NCBI RefSeq assembly: GCF_032362555.1
Contig: NC_083525.1
Span: forward strand, 5,441,501 to 5,505,500
From: Amyelois transitella
Taxonomy: Eukaryota > Arthropoda > Insecta > Lepidoptera > Pyralidae
Direction: 5' to 3'
DNA length: 64,000 nucleotides
The translations under genes were made by a program, and so were the position numbers. Positions 1 through 13,800 of this stretch are shown here, piece after piece. Below the pieces are notes generated by a model. The model searched no databases and was not told the DNA's origin. It worked only from the letters and a program-made list of their open reading frames with translations. The number at the start of each line of letters is the position of its first letter. The stretch's first letter is position 1.

Positions 1-362
1 AAACTTGCACACCCTGGGCACCTCTCCTGAGAGGTTACGATGTAAACAAGATTAAGAGACAGACATACTTTTAATAGCAAGACCTTTAAGTGATATTGTC
101 ATTTTACAATGTTGGTATTCTGAATCTGAGACACCTATAAAAGTAAAAACAGTAAGGAAACTGCTAAAAACTTAAATGTATGATTAATCTTCTGGCAAGG
201 ACTCTGAACGGATTCGAATAATGTGAATATTAAACTTTACAGTAATAAAGCTTTGAAATCAAATAACACTTCGGTTGCAAGCTAAACTTGAGCGAGGCCG
301 CGGACGGAAGCTAGCATCCTATAATTTTAATTGAAAATATTGTTTTTTTCGCTTTCATGTAG

Positions 363-3300
363 TTGCACGTGCATCAACTCCCACTGGGCGAGAAGAAAAT
401 CCGGGCTTTGAACCTTAACCCGATGTCTCCCAACAGCATGGTCGCCAACTACTACCAGGGCGAGCTCTCCACACCTAAAGACACCGCCACTTTGGAAGTG
501 CTCATGGTAACACACTGTTTTTAGTAAAGCAATATCTTCTATCTATACCTATAACTCACCGGAATATAACACGAACAGCAAGATTATAAATTTCCTAGGA
601 AGATTATAAACTTTTGTATGACTCTACACGAGAGATCAATTTTATTATTTAACATGTATGTAACTTGTTTAAAAAAAAAACAAAAAAACTATCCGCATTT
701 CCCTGAATTGATAAACCGCGTAAAATAATAAGAATTGTTATCCAAACGACATGAGCGTTCTGATTGGTTGAGTAAGTTAGAGTTGAGACTTATACAATCC
801 CAGCCCGTCCCGTGTGTGAACAGGAACCGGTCTGCATTCTTTCAAAAGCAGACTTTGCTCGTGACAAACCTATACTACAGTATAGTTAAGTACAATATGA
901 TAAGAGAAATCTGTCAGACCATCTGCTCAACGAGCGATAAGGCCACGTCGTTGTTCGTTCTAGATTGTCTTCGATATTCAAACCCTTGGTCTTCTTACAT
1001 AATCTAATGTGTTGACATTCAGATGCTCATGGAAGAGCCAGTGTTCGACGTATTACGCACCAAAGAGCAACTCGGGTACAGCGTGTTCTGTACGATGCGG
1101 TACACGTTCGGCGTGCTCGGTTTCTCAGTCTCTGTGGACGCGCGTGCTGATAAACACAGGTACAATATCTTATTTTTGTTCTACTTTTCTCGTAACTTAG
1201 CTATAAGATTGCCTATTTTTAGATAGTCGGTGGTCGAGTCGGTAAGGTCACAATTCGTGTGGTGCTAAGACGCTCAGTTTCGAATCCCACCTCGGCTATG
1301 TACCAATGACTATTTTCGAAATTATGTACATTAGTTTGAATTCCAAGTGATGCTCTTACGGTGAGGGAAAACATCGAGAGGAAACCTGAACATTCAGGCA
1401 ACAGGATGTGTAACCATGATCGATCCAATACGGTTTCATTTGACAAGCTTTCATAGTACATATACAACACGCTAAACTACAACATCTGAGGTGTAAAGCA
1501 ATGCAATATTCACATTTTGTTGTCAGGATCTTCTGACATTGTTACTTTTAATCATAGACATTTTTCTCTTTTACTTTTGGCTCAGTTTTTAAATGACTTC
1601 ATCTGTACCTTTCAAGATAATGTCCCCTTTTGTCACGTGACTTTTGCCCACTTTTGGCTCAATTTTCAGCTACTCCGTCTCGAACTTGCAGAACCAGCTA
1701 GTAAACGCAATAATATATTTCCAGCGTATCGTACGTGGACAGCAGAATAGAGGCGTTTCTGAAGAAATTCGCGCGAGACATGCGCAAGCTCAGTGAAAAC
1801 TCTTTGGCGGCCACCAAACATGCGCTGGTGCAACTCAAACATACCACAGACTACGAGCTCAAGGAAGAGGTCGGTTTAAAATTATAAAGCTGTATTTGTC
1901 TATGGTTTTAGTAGAGACATCAAAGAAGCACTATCTGAATCTAAGTATCACTATCACTAAGTAACTGAACGTGGCCGTTGGGTCTTTTCGAGACTGCTGA
2001 CTGTCTGTCCCATAAGGAATAAAGTCGGGATGTATGTGTGCATGGATAATACGAAGAAAACGTGGTTGGAGTGGTGAAGAAAGCGAAACATGATTTGCGA
2101 GTCCATGGGCTTAAAACTGAGGATGTCAAAGATCAGACAGAGTAATGTCGGAAAGCGGACCCCGGGCCCCAAAGTATAGCAGTAGAAGTGTGTAACGAGG
2201 CAGATTCAACATTGCAAGAAAATAAATATACTATTGAGGGTTTTTACAGCTGATAGAAAACTATAATTTTGTTGGCGTGTATAGCATTCCCCATGAATAT
2301 TATTCGCATCTTTCTTCACGTTTGCAGGTCGAAAGGAACTGGCGGGAAGTCGTGAGTCGAGAATATCAGTTCCAGAGGTTATTCACTGAGGTATGTCCAA
2401 ATATTTCAGCTTTTTCATTGTCACAATTTATCATATCATTAATTTTATGTACGCGTGAAGTGTCAATTCCGGTTTTGCTGAACATAAAATATAATTTATA
2501 GAAAAGGGAAAATACATGATACACTCTTATCGTCAACTTGAGAAATGATGCATTTTCAGAACCTCACTTATCAATTTCATTCCATGAATTTTTTTGGTAC
2601 AATTTCATAAATGTGGATGAGGCGAAATAAGTATTCAGGGATCATGGCAAGTGGAAATATCTTGTCTCTCCTTCCTGCCCCTCCGGTAAAGAGTGACTTT
2701 ATGTATTTAACTATGTATCATTTGATATAACTACTTGAAAACACAGTTAAATTAATTTTAACTGTGTATTAATTTTCAAGTATTAATTTTAATTTTAACT
2801 TTTCAAGTTCAATCCCTGGCCAGGTGAAAGTGAAGAAAAGGATTGAGAAGAGAAATCTTATTAAGAGTTAATTGTATTTTACCAGGCTGAGGCCATAGAC
2901 AAGATCAAGCTATCTGACATCAGGGGCTGGGTCGACAACCACTTCCTCATCGGGAACCGATCGCAGTTCAGGAAGCTATCTGTACAGGTGCGCATTACAT
3001 TTATATATTTTTTTCTCTACTCGTTCATGACCCACGTTTACAATTTAAAAGAAATGTATTTAATAAATGAATGAAAAATTATTATTTTGTTAACAACGAT
3101 TCATTATGAAAAAAGTGCTTATAAATTAAAAGAGGGTCTTTTAGATCTCTGAATAGAATCATGTAACCATTTGTAGGTGGAGCTATAGCTATACTACTTT
3201 ACCTTATACATGAAATTTCTTTTTATCTTATTTTTTATACTGATTGAATTAAGCTAGTTTTGAAGTTATAATATGTCATTTAGCTTATTAAGCGTCTTTT

Positions 3301-3652
3301 TCTAAACGGAAAGACACATCCAAGTATAATCTATTTCTCTTAGTCTCTTCTTAATATATATTTTTCCGTCTTCTCGTAGTGTTTATTACAGGTTATATGG
3401 GTACTTCTTATATGTCGTTTACTCATATTTAAATTAGTTGAATATATCTTACACCAGGTAATGGGCCACAAGGCAGGCGCGGACAACACTACCTCCGAAG
3501 CGGTCAAAGACTACAAACTAACTCTGCTGGACGCCAGCGAGCCCTTGGGTGATTCCCCGGAAAACAACAGCGACTTTATAACGGATCTAGACAGGGTTAA
3601 ATCGACACTGCCTATCATAGATGTGCCTAAAGTAGACTTAGCTCAGTGTTAG
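363..3652 (+). CDS. NRDC: Nardilysin-like M16 metallopeptidase, C-terminal part (six exons, 5' end outside window)
   Basis: Coding exons 363-506, 1023-1159, 1725-1869, 2328-2390, 2886-2987 and 3458-3652 join in phase to give 261 residues ending in TAG. All introns are GT/AG. The reading order includes LRTKEQLGYSVFCTMR, GFSVSVDARADKH, a helical stretch around RIEAFLKKFARDMRKL, then VERNWREVVSREYQFQR. This matches the C-terminal non-catalytic half of insulysin-family peptidases. VERNWREVV and the tail after VMGHKAG fit nardilysin better than insulysin. The HxxEH zinc site and acidic insert would lie upstream of the window. Nardilysin cleaves at paired basic residues and acts at the cell surface, cytosol and nucleus. 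The first visible exon is internal, since it begins after an acceptor. Introns carry a tRNA-derived SINE (1222-1470) and an RTE tail (2612-2712). The gene is convergent with the 5'-nucleotidase. Family assignment is confident; the exact orthologue is less so. Confidence 0.9.
1222..1470 (+). repeat. tRNA-derived SINE (lepidopteran type)
   Basis: The head has tRNA-like internal promoter boxes: a GTGGTCGAGTCGGTAAGG A-box region, then TTTCGAATCCCACCTCGGC as a B box. The body contains GTACATTAGTTTGAATTCC and a TTACGGTGAGGGAAAACATCG block that I recognise from moth SINEs. It lies in a nardilysin intron, in gene orientation. Confidence 0.75.
1950..2050 (+). repeat. Degraded fragment of SINE-A (3' part)
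   Basis: AACTGAACGTGGCCG, a shifted TCTTTTCGAGACTGCTGACTG and an ATGTATGTGTGCATGG tail match the 3' half of the ATGT-tailed SINE that recurs across the window. It lies in a nardilysin intron and is heavily diverged. Confidence 0.5.
2612..2712 (+). repeat. RTE LINE 3' end fragment
   Basis: GATGAGGCGAAATAAGTATTC, GGCAAGTGGAAA, CTTCCTGCCCCTCCGG and a final TTTATGTATT align with the end of the complete RTE element at 7153-10496, read in its sense orientation. It is a 5'-truncated dead copy in a nardilysin intron. Confidence 0.7.
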
Positions 3653-4845
3653 TGAGGCTGTGATGCCAATTGAGTATTGTAATTCAATATGTCAAAAAAA
3701 GAAATAGTCTACTGGAATTCCTATGTATACCTTCCTACGCACCGTGATTTTATTTATGACATACTCTCCAGTTTTACTTCTTCAAATAATTTAATCTAGT
3801 TCATATATACAAAATGTGCATTGCGCTCATCGTAGCAGGTGTAGGCGCAGCTTCTGCCATTAGACTTGTGACGAAATGTTGATTTTAAGTTACTTATACA
3901 ATTTTAGATAGGGTAGCAAAATTAAATTGACTCAATATTTAGTTACAAGTCATAATGTATAATAATTGACTGTAATATATCCTGATGACTATAGTATGAA
4001 GATGCATTAATCTAATAAAACTAATACTTAGTTTAATGCATTGTAATATCATTTTATATATTAAAATGCATTAAACTTAAATAAATGTATCGAAAAACGT
4101 AGACTTAAACATAGAAACAGAATGTATTTGTAAATAAAGACGTATTATATTAAAAACTTAATATATTATGTTCACTGTTTACATTTATTGTTATAAATTT
4201 AAATAATGACTAGAGCTCAATGTTTTGACCGTAGAACAATTTATACATACATACATACATACATATGATCACGTCTATATCCCTTGCGGGGTAGACAGAG
4301 CCAACAGTCTTGAAAAGACTGAATGGCCACGTTCAGCTATTTGGCTTAATGATAGAACCGAGATTCAAATAGTGACAGGTTGCTAGCCCATCGCCTAAAA
4401 GAGGAATCCTAAGTTTATAAGCCCATCCCTTAGTCGCCTTTTACGACATCCATGGGAAAGAGATGGAGTGGTCCTATTCTTTTTTGTAATAGTGCCGGGA
4501 ACCACACGGCACCAATACTGAACAATATAAACAATAATCAAATTCAATGTTTTGTTCTATAGAACCTTAACGTAACAAAATTAGATAACATTTGAGTAAA
4601 CCATTGAGTGAGCAAAATCATTACGTTATTAGAAAAAAATAGCGATTAAAATTTTTTCAGCAACATTAGTTCATATCTTAGTAAGTTAAGCGAATTATAC
4701 AAGAGATGGAAAATATTTGCTCCCACATTTTTTGTTTCGATTGATTTTAAATAATGTGCTAAAAACGTCATTTAAATCCAATATGGCGTACCGACGAAAA
4801 CGGCGATTCTTGTTTTTTTTTTGCTAAAATCCATTAGTATTTTGA
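3653..4845. other. Intergenic region between convergent nardilysin and 5'-nucleotidase genes
   Basis: It begins with the nardilysin 3' UTR. An AATAAA at 4133-4138, about 480 bases after the stop, is the best poly(A) signal, with another AATAAA-like site near 4080. SINE-A occupies 4243-4511. The rest is AT-rich with no coding signal. Confidence 0.6.
4243..4511 (-). repeat. SINE-A, near full length, antisense
   Basis: This is a copy of the window's most frequent repeat. In sense orientation it starts GTGCCGTGTGGTTCCCGGCAC, runs through CCATGGATGTCGTAAAAGGC, GGCGATGGGCTAGCAACCTG and TTTTCAAGACTGTTGGCTCTG, and ends GACGTGATCATATG followed by an ATGT microsatellite. The head lacks clear tRNA A and B boxes. 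Confidence 0.85.
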
Positions 4846-7800
4846 TCAAAAGACGATTTGTATGCGTCCGTCTAGATCTTTAATAACTGTGCGCTGTCGT
4901 CGCATGTACTGCTGTAGGTACACGTAGTCGACTTCAAGATTGAGCATGTTCTCACGGTTTTCTGATAACATCTGGAAATTTTAACAAATGTTTATACACG
5001 TCAAAAAGACGATACCCATATGTTGTATTAATGCAATGGTAATTTAATACATGCTGGTAGTTATTTTGAAGGCCCCTCCATAATTGGCGTCTTTCGAGCG
5101 TACTTAGTCGTCGAGAGTTTATTCGTTACCAAACTAGCATTTAATAAGAAATGTTTGATAAAAGTTTAAAATGAAGACTTACCGTATATCCTCCACCTCC
5201 ATCGCCGATGTAGTTTTGCGTGACGACGCGGTAAGTGGCGCTAGTGTCTATTGGCAAGTACCGCGGCACGTCGCAGTCTATGCAGCGAATGCCCAGTGAC
5301 GTCACGCGAGACCCCACCGGCAGGGAAGCGTTGTATACCACTCGCATTCCTGGAGTGGGGATGAAATAAAAAATAAATTCAAAATCAAGGTTTGATAAGT
5401 AAGTACCTTTAGAAGATGACCACATACATTGACAAGTAGCAGTTTTGTCTGTTTTGACAGGGATAATATTAGCATTTTTAAAAAGGAGAATTCCACATTA
5501 TTAACCAGTCGGTTTATTTCTTTATTAAATTTATTTAAACTTTATTGCACCTAAATGTTCACAAGAGGGACTTAATGCCATGAGGCATTCTCTACTAGTC
5601 GAACCTTTAGACCAAACTGAGATTGTAATTTGGTTAGTTTATTAGTTATAGTTACCAAGCGTGAAAATGTTTCATGACACATTTCAAGTAAGCATATAGA
5701 AATTTACCTCCAATCTGCAGCATACGGCCGCTGTAGAAGCTTCCAGGCGTCTGCGCAACGCCTACCGAGAATTCCAGCGCTTCCAGAAGATACTCTCCCT
5801 TCAGATCGTACACCTGGATGAAGTTCTCAAACGGCATTGCCATCAGTAGCCCCTCAGTTGTCACGTCTGTTAAAAATATTCTAGATTAGCTTTTGCGTGC
5901 GGTTTTGCGTGCGTACGAGGTGTGTTCAAAAAGTATCGCGAATTTTGTGTTTTTTCAAAAATTATTTATTTATTCATGAATATTTATTTTGTCCCCTTCA
6001 AAGTAATCCCCATGAGATATTATACACTTGTGCCAACGGTTTTTCCAATCTTCGAAGCACTTCAAAAAATCATTTTTTTTTATCTTGTTCAGCTCCTCCT
6101 TCGATGCCGTCTTTATCTCGTCAAGCGTAGCGTAACGTCGTCCTTTCATGGGCCTCTTCAGTTTAGGGAACAAGAAAAAGTCACAGGGGGCCAGATCTGG
6201 GGAATACGGTGGCTGCGGCATCATTAGTGTGTTGTTTTTGGCCAAAAAGTCGCGCACAAGCAACGATGTGTGAGCAGGGGCGTTATCGTGGTGCAAAAGC
6301 CAATTTTTGTTCTTCCACAAATCCGGGCGTTTCTGGCGGATTGCTTCGCGCAAATTGCGCATAACTTGCAGGTAATATTCCTTATTGTCCTCAGCAACTT
6401 CTCTAACGGTGATTCGACGATTGGCCAATCCATTTTCTCCACTTCATTAATTTTTTCGTCTGTTGTTGAAGTGCTCGGGCGTCCGGCACGCTCTTCGTCG
6501 TTCACATCTTCTCGGCCTTCTGAGAACATTTTGTACCACCGATAAACGTTGCTTCGGTCTAAGGTAGCTTCTCCGTATGCCACAGTCAACATTCGGAATG
6601 CATCCGCGCACTTAATTTCGTTTTTCACACAAAATTTGATACAGGTTCTTTGATCCATTTTTTTGAATAGGTAAAAATCGAAGACGATCCAAAACACGTG
6701 CAAGCAAAGCAGCTGTCAACAATTAAGTGAACATTCAAAATGGCCGAGCTTGTCGGCATAAGTGAGAGACATGAGTACCAACATAACGCCACAAAAAAAT
6801 CTAAATTCGAATATACGTAACCCGCGAAAATTCAAAATTCGCGATACTTTTTGAACACACCTCGTATACAGTGGTTTATACCATGGGAACAGATATTTTT
6901 CTGAAATGAATGGTGGATTTAATACTTCTAAACTGAAATACGAATATTAAACAATATTTCAATCCCACTTTTTTGTTGGTATGGGTAAAGACGGACTACG
7001 AACGGTTACCAATGATCGATGTAGTAACTGATACATTTAGGTACTCGTGGTTCCTGGAACTCCAATCTTTTTTCCCCAAGATTTATTGAATCGATAGAAA
7101 GTTTGAAACCATTACACCAATCACATACCTGGAGAACTTTTCCATTTTTCATACATACATACATAAAATCATACATAAAATCACGCCTCTTTCCCGGAGG
7201 GGTAGGCAGAGACTACCTCTTTCCACTTGCCACGATCTCTGCATACTTCTTTCGCTTCGTCCACTTTCATAACTCTCTTCATACAAGCTCGGCGGTTTCG
7301 GGTACTTTTGACCTGACCCTTTACCAGGACGTCCTTAATTTGATCAAGATACGTTCGTCTAGGTCTTCCCACTCCGACCTTTCCCTCCACACTCTCCTTG
7401 TATATCTGCTTAGTCAACCTGCTTTCATTCATCCTCTCCACATGACCGAACCATCTTAACATACCCTTTTCTATTCCTGTAACTACATCTTCTTTCACAT
7501 CACAACATTCCCTTATCACGCTGTTCCTTATCCTGTCACTCAATTTCACACCCATCATACTCCTTAACGCTCTCATTTCCACTGCATTTATTCTGCTTTC
7601 ATGCTTCTTTTGCCATACCCAACTTTCACTCCCATACATTAATGTCGGGACCAACACGCCCCTGTGCACAGCCAGTCGAGCCTTTTTGGATAGTTTCTGA
7701 CTGCTCATAAAGGCATGCAAAGCTCCATTCACCATGTTCCCCGCGTTCACTCTCCTTTCAATATCACTATCATACTTGCCATCTGATGTAAACTTTGATC

Positions 7801-10800
7801 CTAGATATACAAACTCTTTCACTTGCTCCACTTTTTCTCCTCCAATCAAAATATTACATGCTGTCATTTCTTTCTCCATTTCAAAAACCAGTGTTTTAGT
7901 TTTACTTACGTTCACTTTCATTCCTTTCTCTTTTAAAGCTTCATGCATACAGTTTACCATCTCCTGTAGCTCCTCCGCTGATGACGCCAGTATAACCTGA
8001 TCGTCGGCATAGAGCAGACATTTGACGAGTAACTCATTCATCCTTAATCCACTTTTAGACTCTTTCAAATCTGTCAAGCAGCTATCCATAAATAGGTTGA
8101 ACAGCCACGGTGACGCAACACATCCTTGCCTAACGCCTTTCTCAATCTTAAACCACTCAGTGTGCGCTCCGTTTATCCTGACACAAGCACTCGAATCCTC
8201 ATATAAGGATTTCAGTGCTCGTATTAAGAGACTGCTCACCCCATGCATAGAAAGTGCTGACCACAATTCATTCCTCTCAACTCTGTCATAGGCCTTTTCC
8301 AGATCTACGAATGTGCAATAGACTTTTTGACTCTTGGCCAAAAACTTTTCGGCTATGCACCGCAAGGAAAAGACCTGATCAGTACATCCCATTCCCTTTC
8401 GAAATCCCGCTTGAGCATCCCATATTTTGTCATCAGTTTCATTCCTGACTCTATTAATCAATACCTTAGCATACAATTTGCCGACGACGCTAAGCAGGCT
8501 TATACCACGATAATTTTTGCAGTCCAGCTGTGACCCTTTTCCTTTGTAAAGTGGCACGATAACAGCCTTACACCAATCTTTTGGTACTCGGCCGCTTCTC
8601 CAACACAAATTGCAAAGGCAGTACAACTGACTAGCTACTACGCCTTTTCCTGCTTTAAGCATCTCGACCGACACTCTATCACACCCAGCAGCCTTTCCCG
8701 CTTTCATACTCTTAAGTGCTTCCACAATTTCGAACATTTCAATTTCGCCTTCCATCTCATTCTCTTTTTCTTCGCTATAGCAGAAATCTTTCTTATTTCC
8801 TTCCTTTTTTTCAAATAAACTTTCAAAATAGTCCTTCCATATCTTTAGTACACATTCTTCTCCTTTCACAACGCTACCATCCTGGCATCTGATCCTAGTC
8901 AGCTCTCTGGTTATAGTATTTCCTCGGGCTGACCTTACGGATTTCCAGAATACTTTCAGATTTGACTGAAAGTCTTCTGATAGCCTTTTATCAAAATCCT
9001 CTTTATACTCTTCTTTCTTTCTAATCACAGCTTTCTTAACCAAATCTTTCATTTTCTTATATTCCTTACGTGCTTCATTCACATCTTCATCTATAACCTC
9101 TTGCATTCTTAAGTTAGCTTTTGCTGCTAACAAATCCAGCCATGCTTTCTTCTTTAATCGCACAAGTTCTTGCACATCTTTACTCATCCACGCATTTTTG
9201 TGATTTTTTCCTTTCCTTCTTCTACTTACACCACACACTTCAACAGCTACTTTCACAATTCTTTCTTTAAATTCCTTCCATCCATCTTCAATATCGCTCA
9301 TTTCCTCTAAATCTTCAAATTCATCCTTCAGTCTATTAATATACTTCTTACCTACATCCATATCTTGCAAATTTTCTACTTTTACTCTTTCCAAAGCGCT
9401 GGTTTGCTCCCTTACCCTGTGCCGCCAGCGATTGAAGATACCCCTTATCCGGGATATCACCAGTAAATGGTCCGAGTCAATGCCAGCACCGCGATATGCA
9501 CGGGTATCCAGCACTTTGTTCTTCAATCTTTCATCTACAATCACAAAGTCTATCATACTTTTTAAAATACCTTCCACTCTTGTGTAGGTGTGGATCTCTT
9601 TATGTTGAAACATTGAGTTCGACACAAAAAGATCCCACTCTAGACAAATTTCTAATACACTTCTTCCATTATCATTCACCTTTTCGTCACCAAACGCACC
9701 AAGCACCTTCTCATATCCATCACGCTTTACACCCACCCATCCATTAAAATCACCTAACATAATAATCTTCTCATTTGGCTTGGTAACTTTCAATACTTCT
9801 CTTACACTATTCCAGAACTCCTCGTTTTCGCTTTTTGCTGATGTTGTACCCCTCGAACCCACATCCCAAGGTGCATAAACACCTAGAACGAAGATCCGAG
9901 TGATTCCAACTTTCAGCCTAATCCATAGAAGACGAGGGCTGACACACTCATACTCATTCACGCACTCAGCCATTCGTGCAGAAAGAATTAGACCGACCCC
10001 TTGACAGCCTCGGCTGGTACTGGAAATTCCAGACCAATACGCCGTGTAAGGGCCGTGCTGCGTCGCGTCGCATCCTTTCCGCTTCGTTTCATTCACGCAC
10101 AACACATCCAAACGTCTTTCATCCATCATCTGGCATACTTCCTCAATCTTATCCTTCATTCCTCCTCTTACATTCATCGTCGCAAAGCGGCTTTCAGCAG
10201 ACCGCATACCGCTCCCGCCGGGAACGAGACGTGATGGGGTGCGGACACCATCGCCGCCATTTAGGTGCTCTTTTAAAAAATTTGCATCCATGCGATTCCC
10301 ACGAGACGCAAGGGAACAATTTTGTCCGCCCCAGCAGAGCCCCGCATGCCAGGGTAAGGCTAGCCATTACCTGGGGGTCGCCCAACCCCATGGCGGAAGT
10401 GGCACGCTCGAGACTAGGCTCGCCCCTAGCCATGCATCCATCGGCGCGGCAGACCTTAGATTGGCAGGGATTTACATTAAAGAGGAATCCCAAGTTCATT
10501 TTTCATTTCAAGTTTTTCTACTCTAAATAATAATTTAGACATGTAGGTAAGTAAATAACTCACTGCCTGGCTCGATCTGATTTCGCAAGCCGCCCGCGTT
10601 AATCATGCACACGTGTATATCGTTCCACCTCGACCCTTCCGCGCGGCTCATCATCTGAGTGAAAAAAAAATCGTTCGTCATTACGGCTTCCAATAGAAAT
10701 TTTGTGTAACAGATTAAGCTTCATTTCTGAAATCGTCCGCATGAGGGTAGACCGTTTGTGTCGTCCCTAAAAAAACTTGGAATCTGCCTACGATTCGGGA

Positions 10801-13800
10801 AAGTACAATCAAGTTATTACTCGTCGTTAATGCCGGCAAAACGTTCGTGGTAGATGAAATAACATTCAGAGCACAGTTCACAAATTATGTAGCTCGCTAT
10901 TCTCTGGCGGCTATTTGCTGAATCTCGTGTCCATAGCTAAACCCACAAACAAAACTAGTCGTAATAAAGGCTGTAGTTATTCTATTGATTTTTAAATTAT
11001 CTCTCATCACTCTTACCTGCGACGTTTACCTAAATCACAACTCACCTCTTCTAAAAACCCGTCACAAGCCCAGCTGCCCAGCACGCACTCGGCGCTGTAA
11101 CATCCTCTGGCAAGTCGTGCGAGAGTTGTTCCTAGCACCTCTTTGCCTTCAGAGTCTACCCGCTCCCGCCAAGGCTCCAGTTCTTCCAAAATGAATGGGT
11201 CTGAAAAGCCATACTTCTTATATGAAGATTAATGATTTATTTCACAACGAAAAGCTTTAATGTGCTGGTGATCAGCACGAGGAGGGGAGAAGAAAAATCT
11301 CCCTAGGCAGATTGTAAAAGTCAAACAAGGGAATGGCTTATACAAACTTGGAGGGAGTTTTTGTTTTGGCGCGTAACTTTATGACTGATCTCAATTCCAT
11401 TTTGGTTGGCTTGGTGCGAGCCAGTTGGATGTGGCCGTTGAATTGTGGGGATAGGCACATGATATGAGTGTGTGTACATAATTTTTATTAACCTTGTACA
11501 ATGGAAGTTCCCAAGAAGACCGGCTGGCCTTCCCAGCGCTGGACGATTCCATCAGCGTCGATGAATAGTTTAATGATCCCCAGGTATCGTGTGTAACATG
11601 ATGCTTGCACCACTGGAATCTGAATAAAATGGCATCAAATCATATTTAGGGGATTGTAGTAATATTAAGTTTTATTTCAAGGCGTTTATCGCATATCCTA
11701 CGAGGCCGTAACTGCAGCGTAACTTCATATACTGGTGCAGCTTCGGCCTTACGCCTCGAATAATGCACGTGTTGTACCCCAAAAATAAGACAATCTCGTA
11801 AATAGGGTTAGGTTAGTTAATAGGTACCTAAATGTGAATGAAACGAAAGAAGTATACAGAGATCGTGCGGGGGAGAGATGAAGTCTCTCACTACATCTCC
11901 GGGAAAGAGGCTTGGTTTTATACATCGTGGAACCTATTTAGGAATTATGTCGAAAACACATAGGAAAATAATAGACTGAAGAGGAATTAATAAAAGTAGG
12001 TATTGAACATTTTACCCTGTGCCCGTTTGCTTGTGTTACCACCGTAGGGTATTCCCCGATGGCTGTGTCGCCGCTGGGTGGTTCCCCGGTGTAAAGCAGA
12101 GTATGGGAATGTGCGCCTACGATTATATCAACGGTAGAGGAAACGCGCTCAGCTATACTCCTGAAAAGAATTACGTGTCTTGAGTATTTCATACGAGTAT
12201 TAGACGCATTTTTATAGCTTCGTTTTTATTGTCTTCGTTCTTTTTTTGTAAGTGTCATAAAAAGAGAAGATCTTTAATCTGCTATGTCAATTTTTATCCT
12301 ATCTGGACTAGGGTCCCGTGTCAAAGGTTTCACAGAGGGCAGAATTGAGTCGCTTCGTGTCACCTGATTCTCCGCAGAGGGCCGTCAAGATCATCTACGT
12401 TGCAGTATGTACAATTATAAAAGTAGTTAGAATGTCTAGACGCACAGTTCAGTATTATATCCGACGTGTGACAGCACTATGATGATGTCGACGCCCTGTT
12501 CGGTGAGGATGGCCGCTTCCCGATTGATGGCCTCCACTTCATCCTCCATGATCACACGACCGATGGGCGCGGAGAACTGAAAATTACAACAAAAATGTGC
12601 ACGTCACATGTGTTCCTCTCTCTCATATTGCACATTATTTCTGGCGATGTCAAGAAAAGATATCTTCGGTCTTTCCCTTCAATTTAGACTAGACAGAGAT
12701 GGAATAGCCAGTCATTCTGTTTCCCAGATAGCTTTCACAATACGTTTGTGTTGAGTGAACTATTAATAGTGATATTCTTTATGAATTTAAAATTATGCTC
12801 ATTCTCTTTAATGAAGTTAAAGACCCATCTCCATCGCCAAACTAAAATTAATTTCCATTGAATTGTCCACAAAAAAATGCGCAATACAACGACATTACTT
12901 AGGTTTTAAATAAGAGTAGAACGGTAGGGTCAGGAGATAGCTGTGCCGCACCTCCCGTTGATTGGTGTATGGTGAGAGGTTGCCCAGGTATCTCCTGAGC
13001 CATGCGTATAGATAGACATGTTGTTTTTATGTTATTTTAGTCAACTCCAGTGCAGGAACCAAATCTTAACTACATGCAACCGCAGGTATGCGCTAGAAAA
13101 AAAAACTTTAACTAAAGTTTACTACTATGATCTCTTCAATAAAATTAAATACTTACGACTCTAATTACGGAGCACTTTGGCGCCCATCATTGTGGCTGAT
13201 ATGAAATAAAATACGTATGCACCCAGCATTGTGATTGATATAAAATAAATACTTACGACTCTAAGCAGCACTCCGATAATACCGATTCTACGTCCACGGC
13301 GTGTCACCACCACGTGGTTCTTAATGTATGGTGTCATGTCAGGTTCGAAGGTGGTGTTTACGTTGGCGCCCAGCATTGTGGAGTTCAGAGTTTCGAGGTA
13401 CGGGAGTAGACCTTGGATGCCGTGGTCGAATTCGTGGTTGCCTAGTACCTGGAAAACGTTGATGAGATTATTAAAAACCCGACTTCCTTGGTTCGGTAAT
13501 CGAAGTTATAATGCAAAATGAACATTTTCTGACTGAGCTGGGTATTGAATGTGTAGAGGAAAGTAACCAAATATGGGCTACCATTTTGTTTTTGCCTCAA
13601 AAATAAAAAACTATTAAAAAAATAACCATTTATTGTGGTCAAAATAATCACACATACATTTTTAAAGAGCTAAGTAACAATCATATGTTCTTAATATTAT
13701 TATATATTATTATCTTGAGCATTAAACAAAATATCAAAATAGATTCTAAATATGGAACAGGTACTTAAATATGGGCTACTAATAGAAACTTAATATGTCT

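Noticed and set aside
1-362. Further nardilysin exon upstream of 363
   Set aside because: No open frame with a donor in phase. The first 60 bases resemble a repeat end, so earlier exons must lie outside the window.
4243-4270. TACA repeats as a CRISPR-like array
   Set aside because: Four-base microsatellite tail of a SINE with no spacers; the genome is eukaryotic.
9976-10530. 184-residue frame on the plus strand
   Set aside because: It lies antisense to the RTE protein and its 5' region; composition and overlap mark it as a shadow frame.
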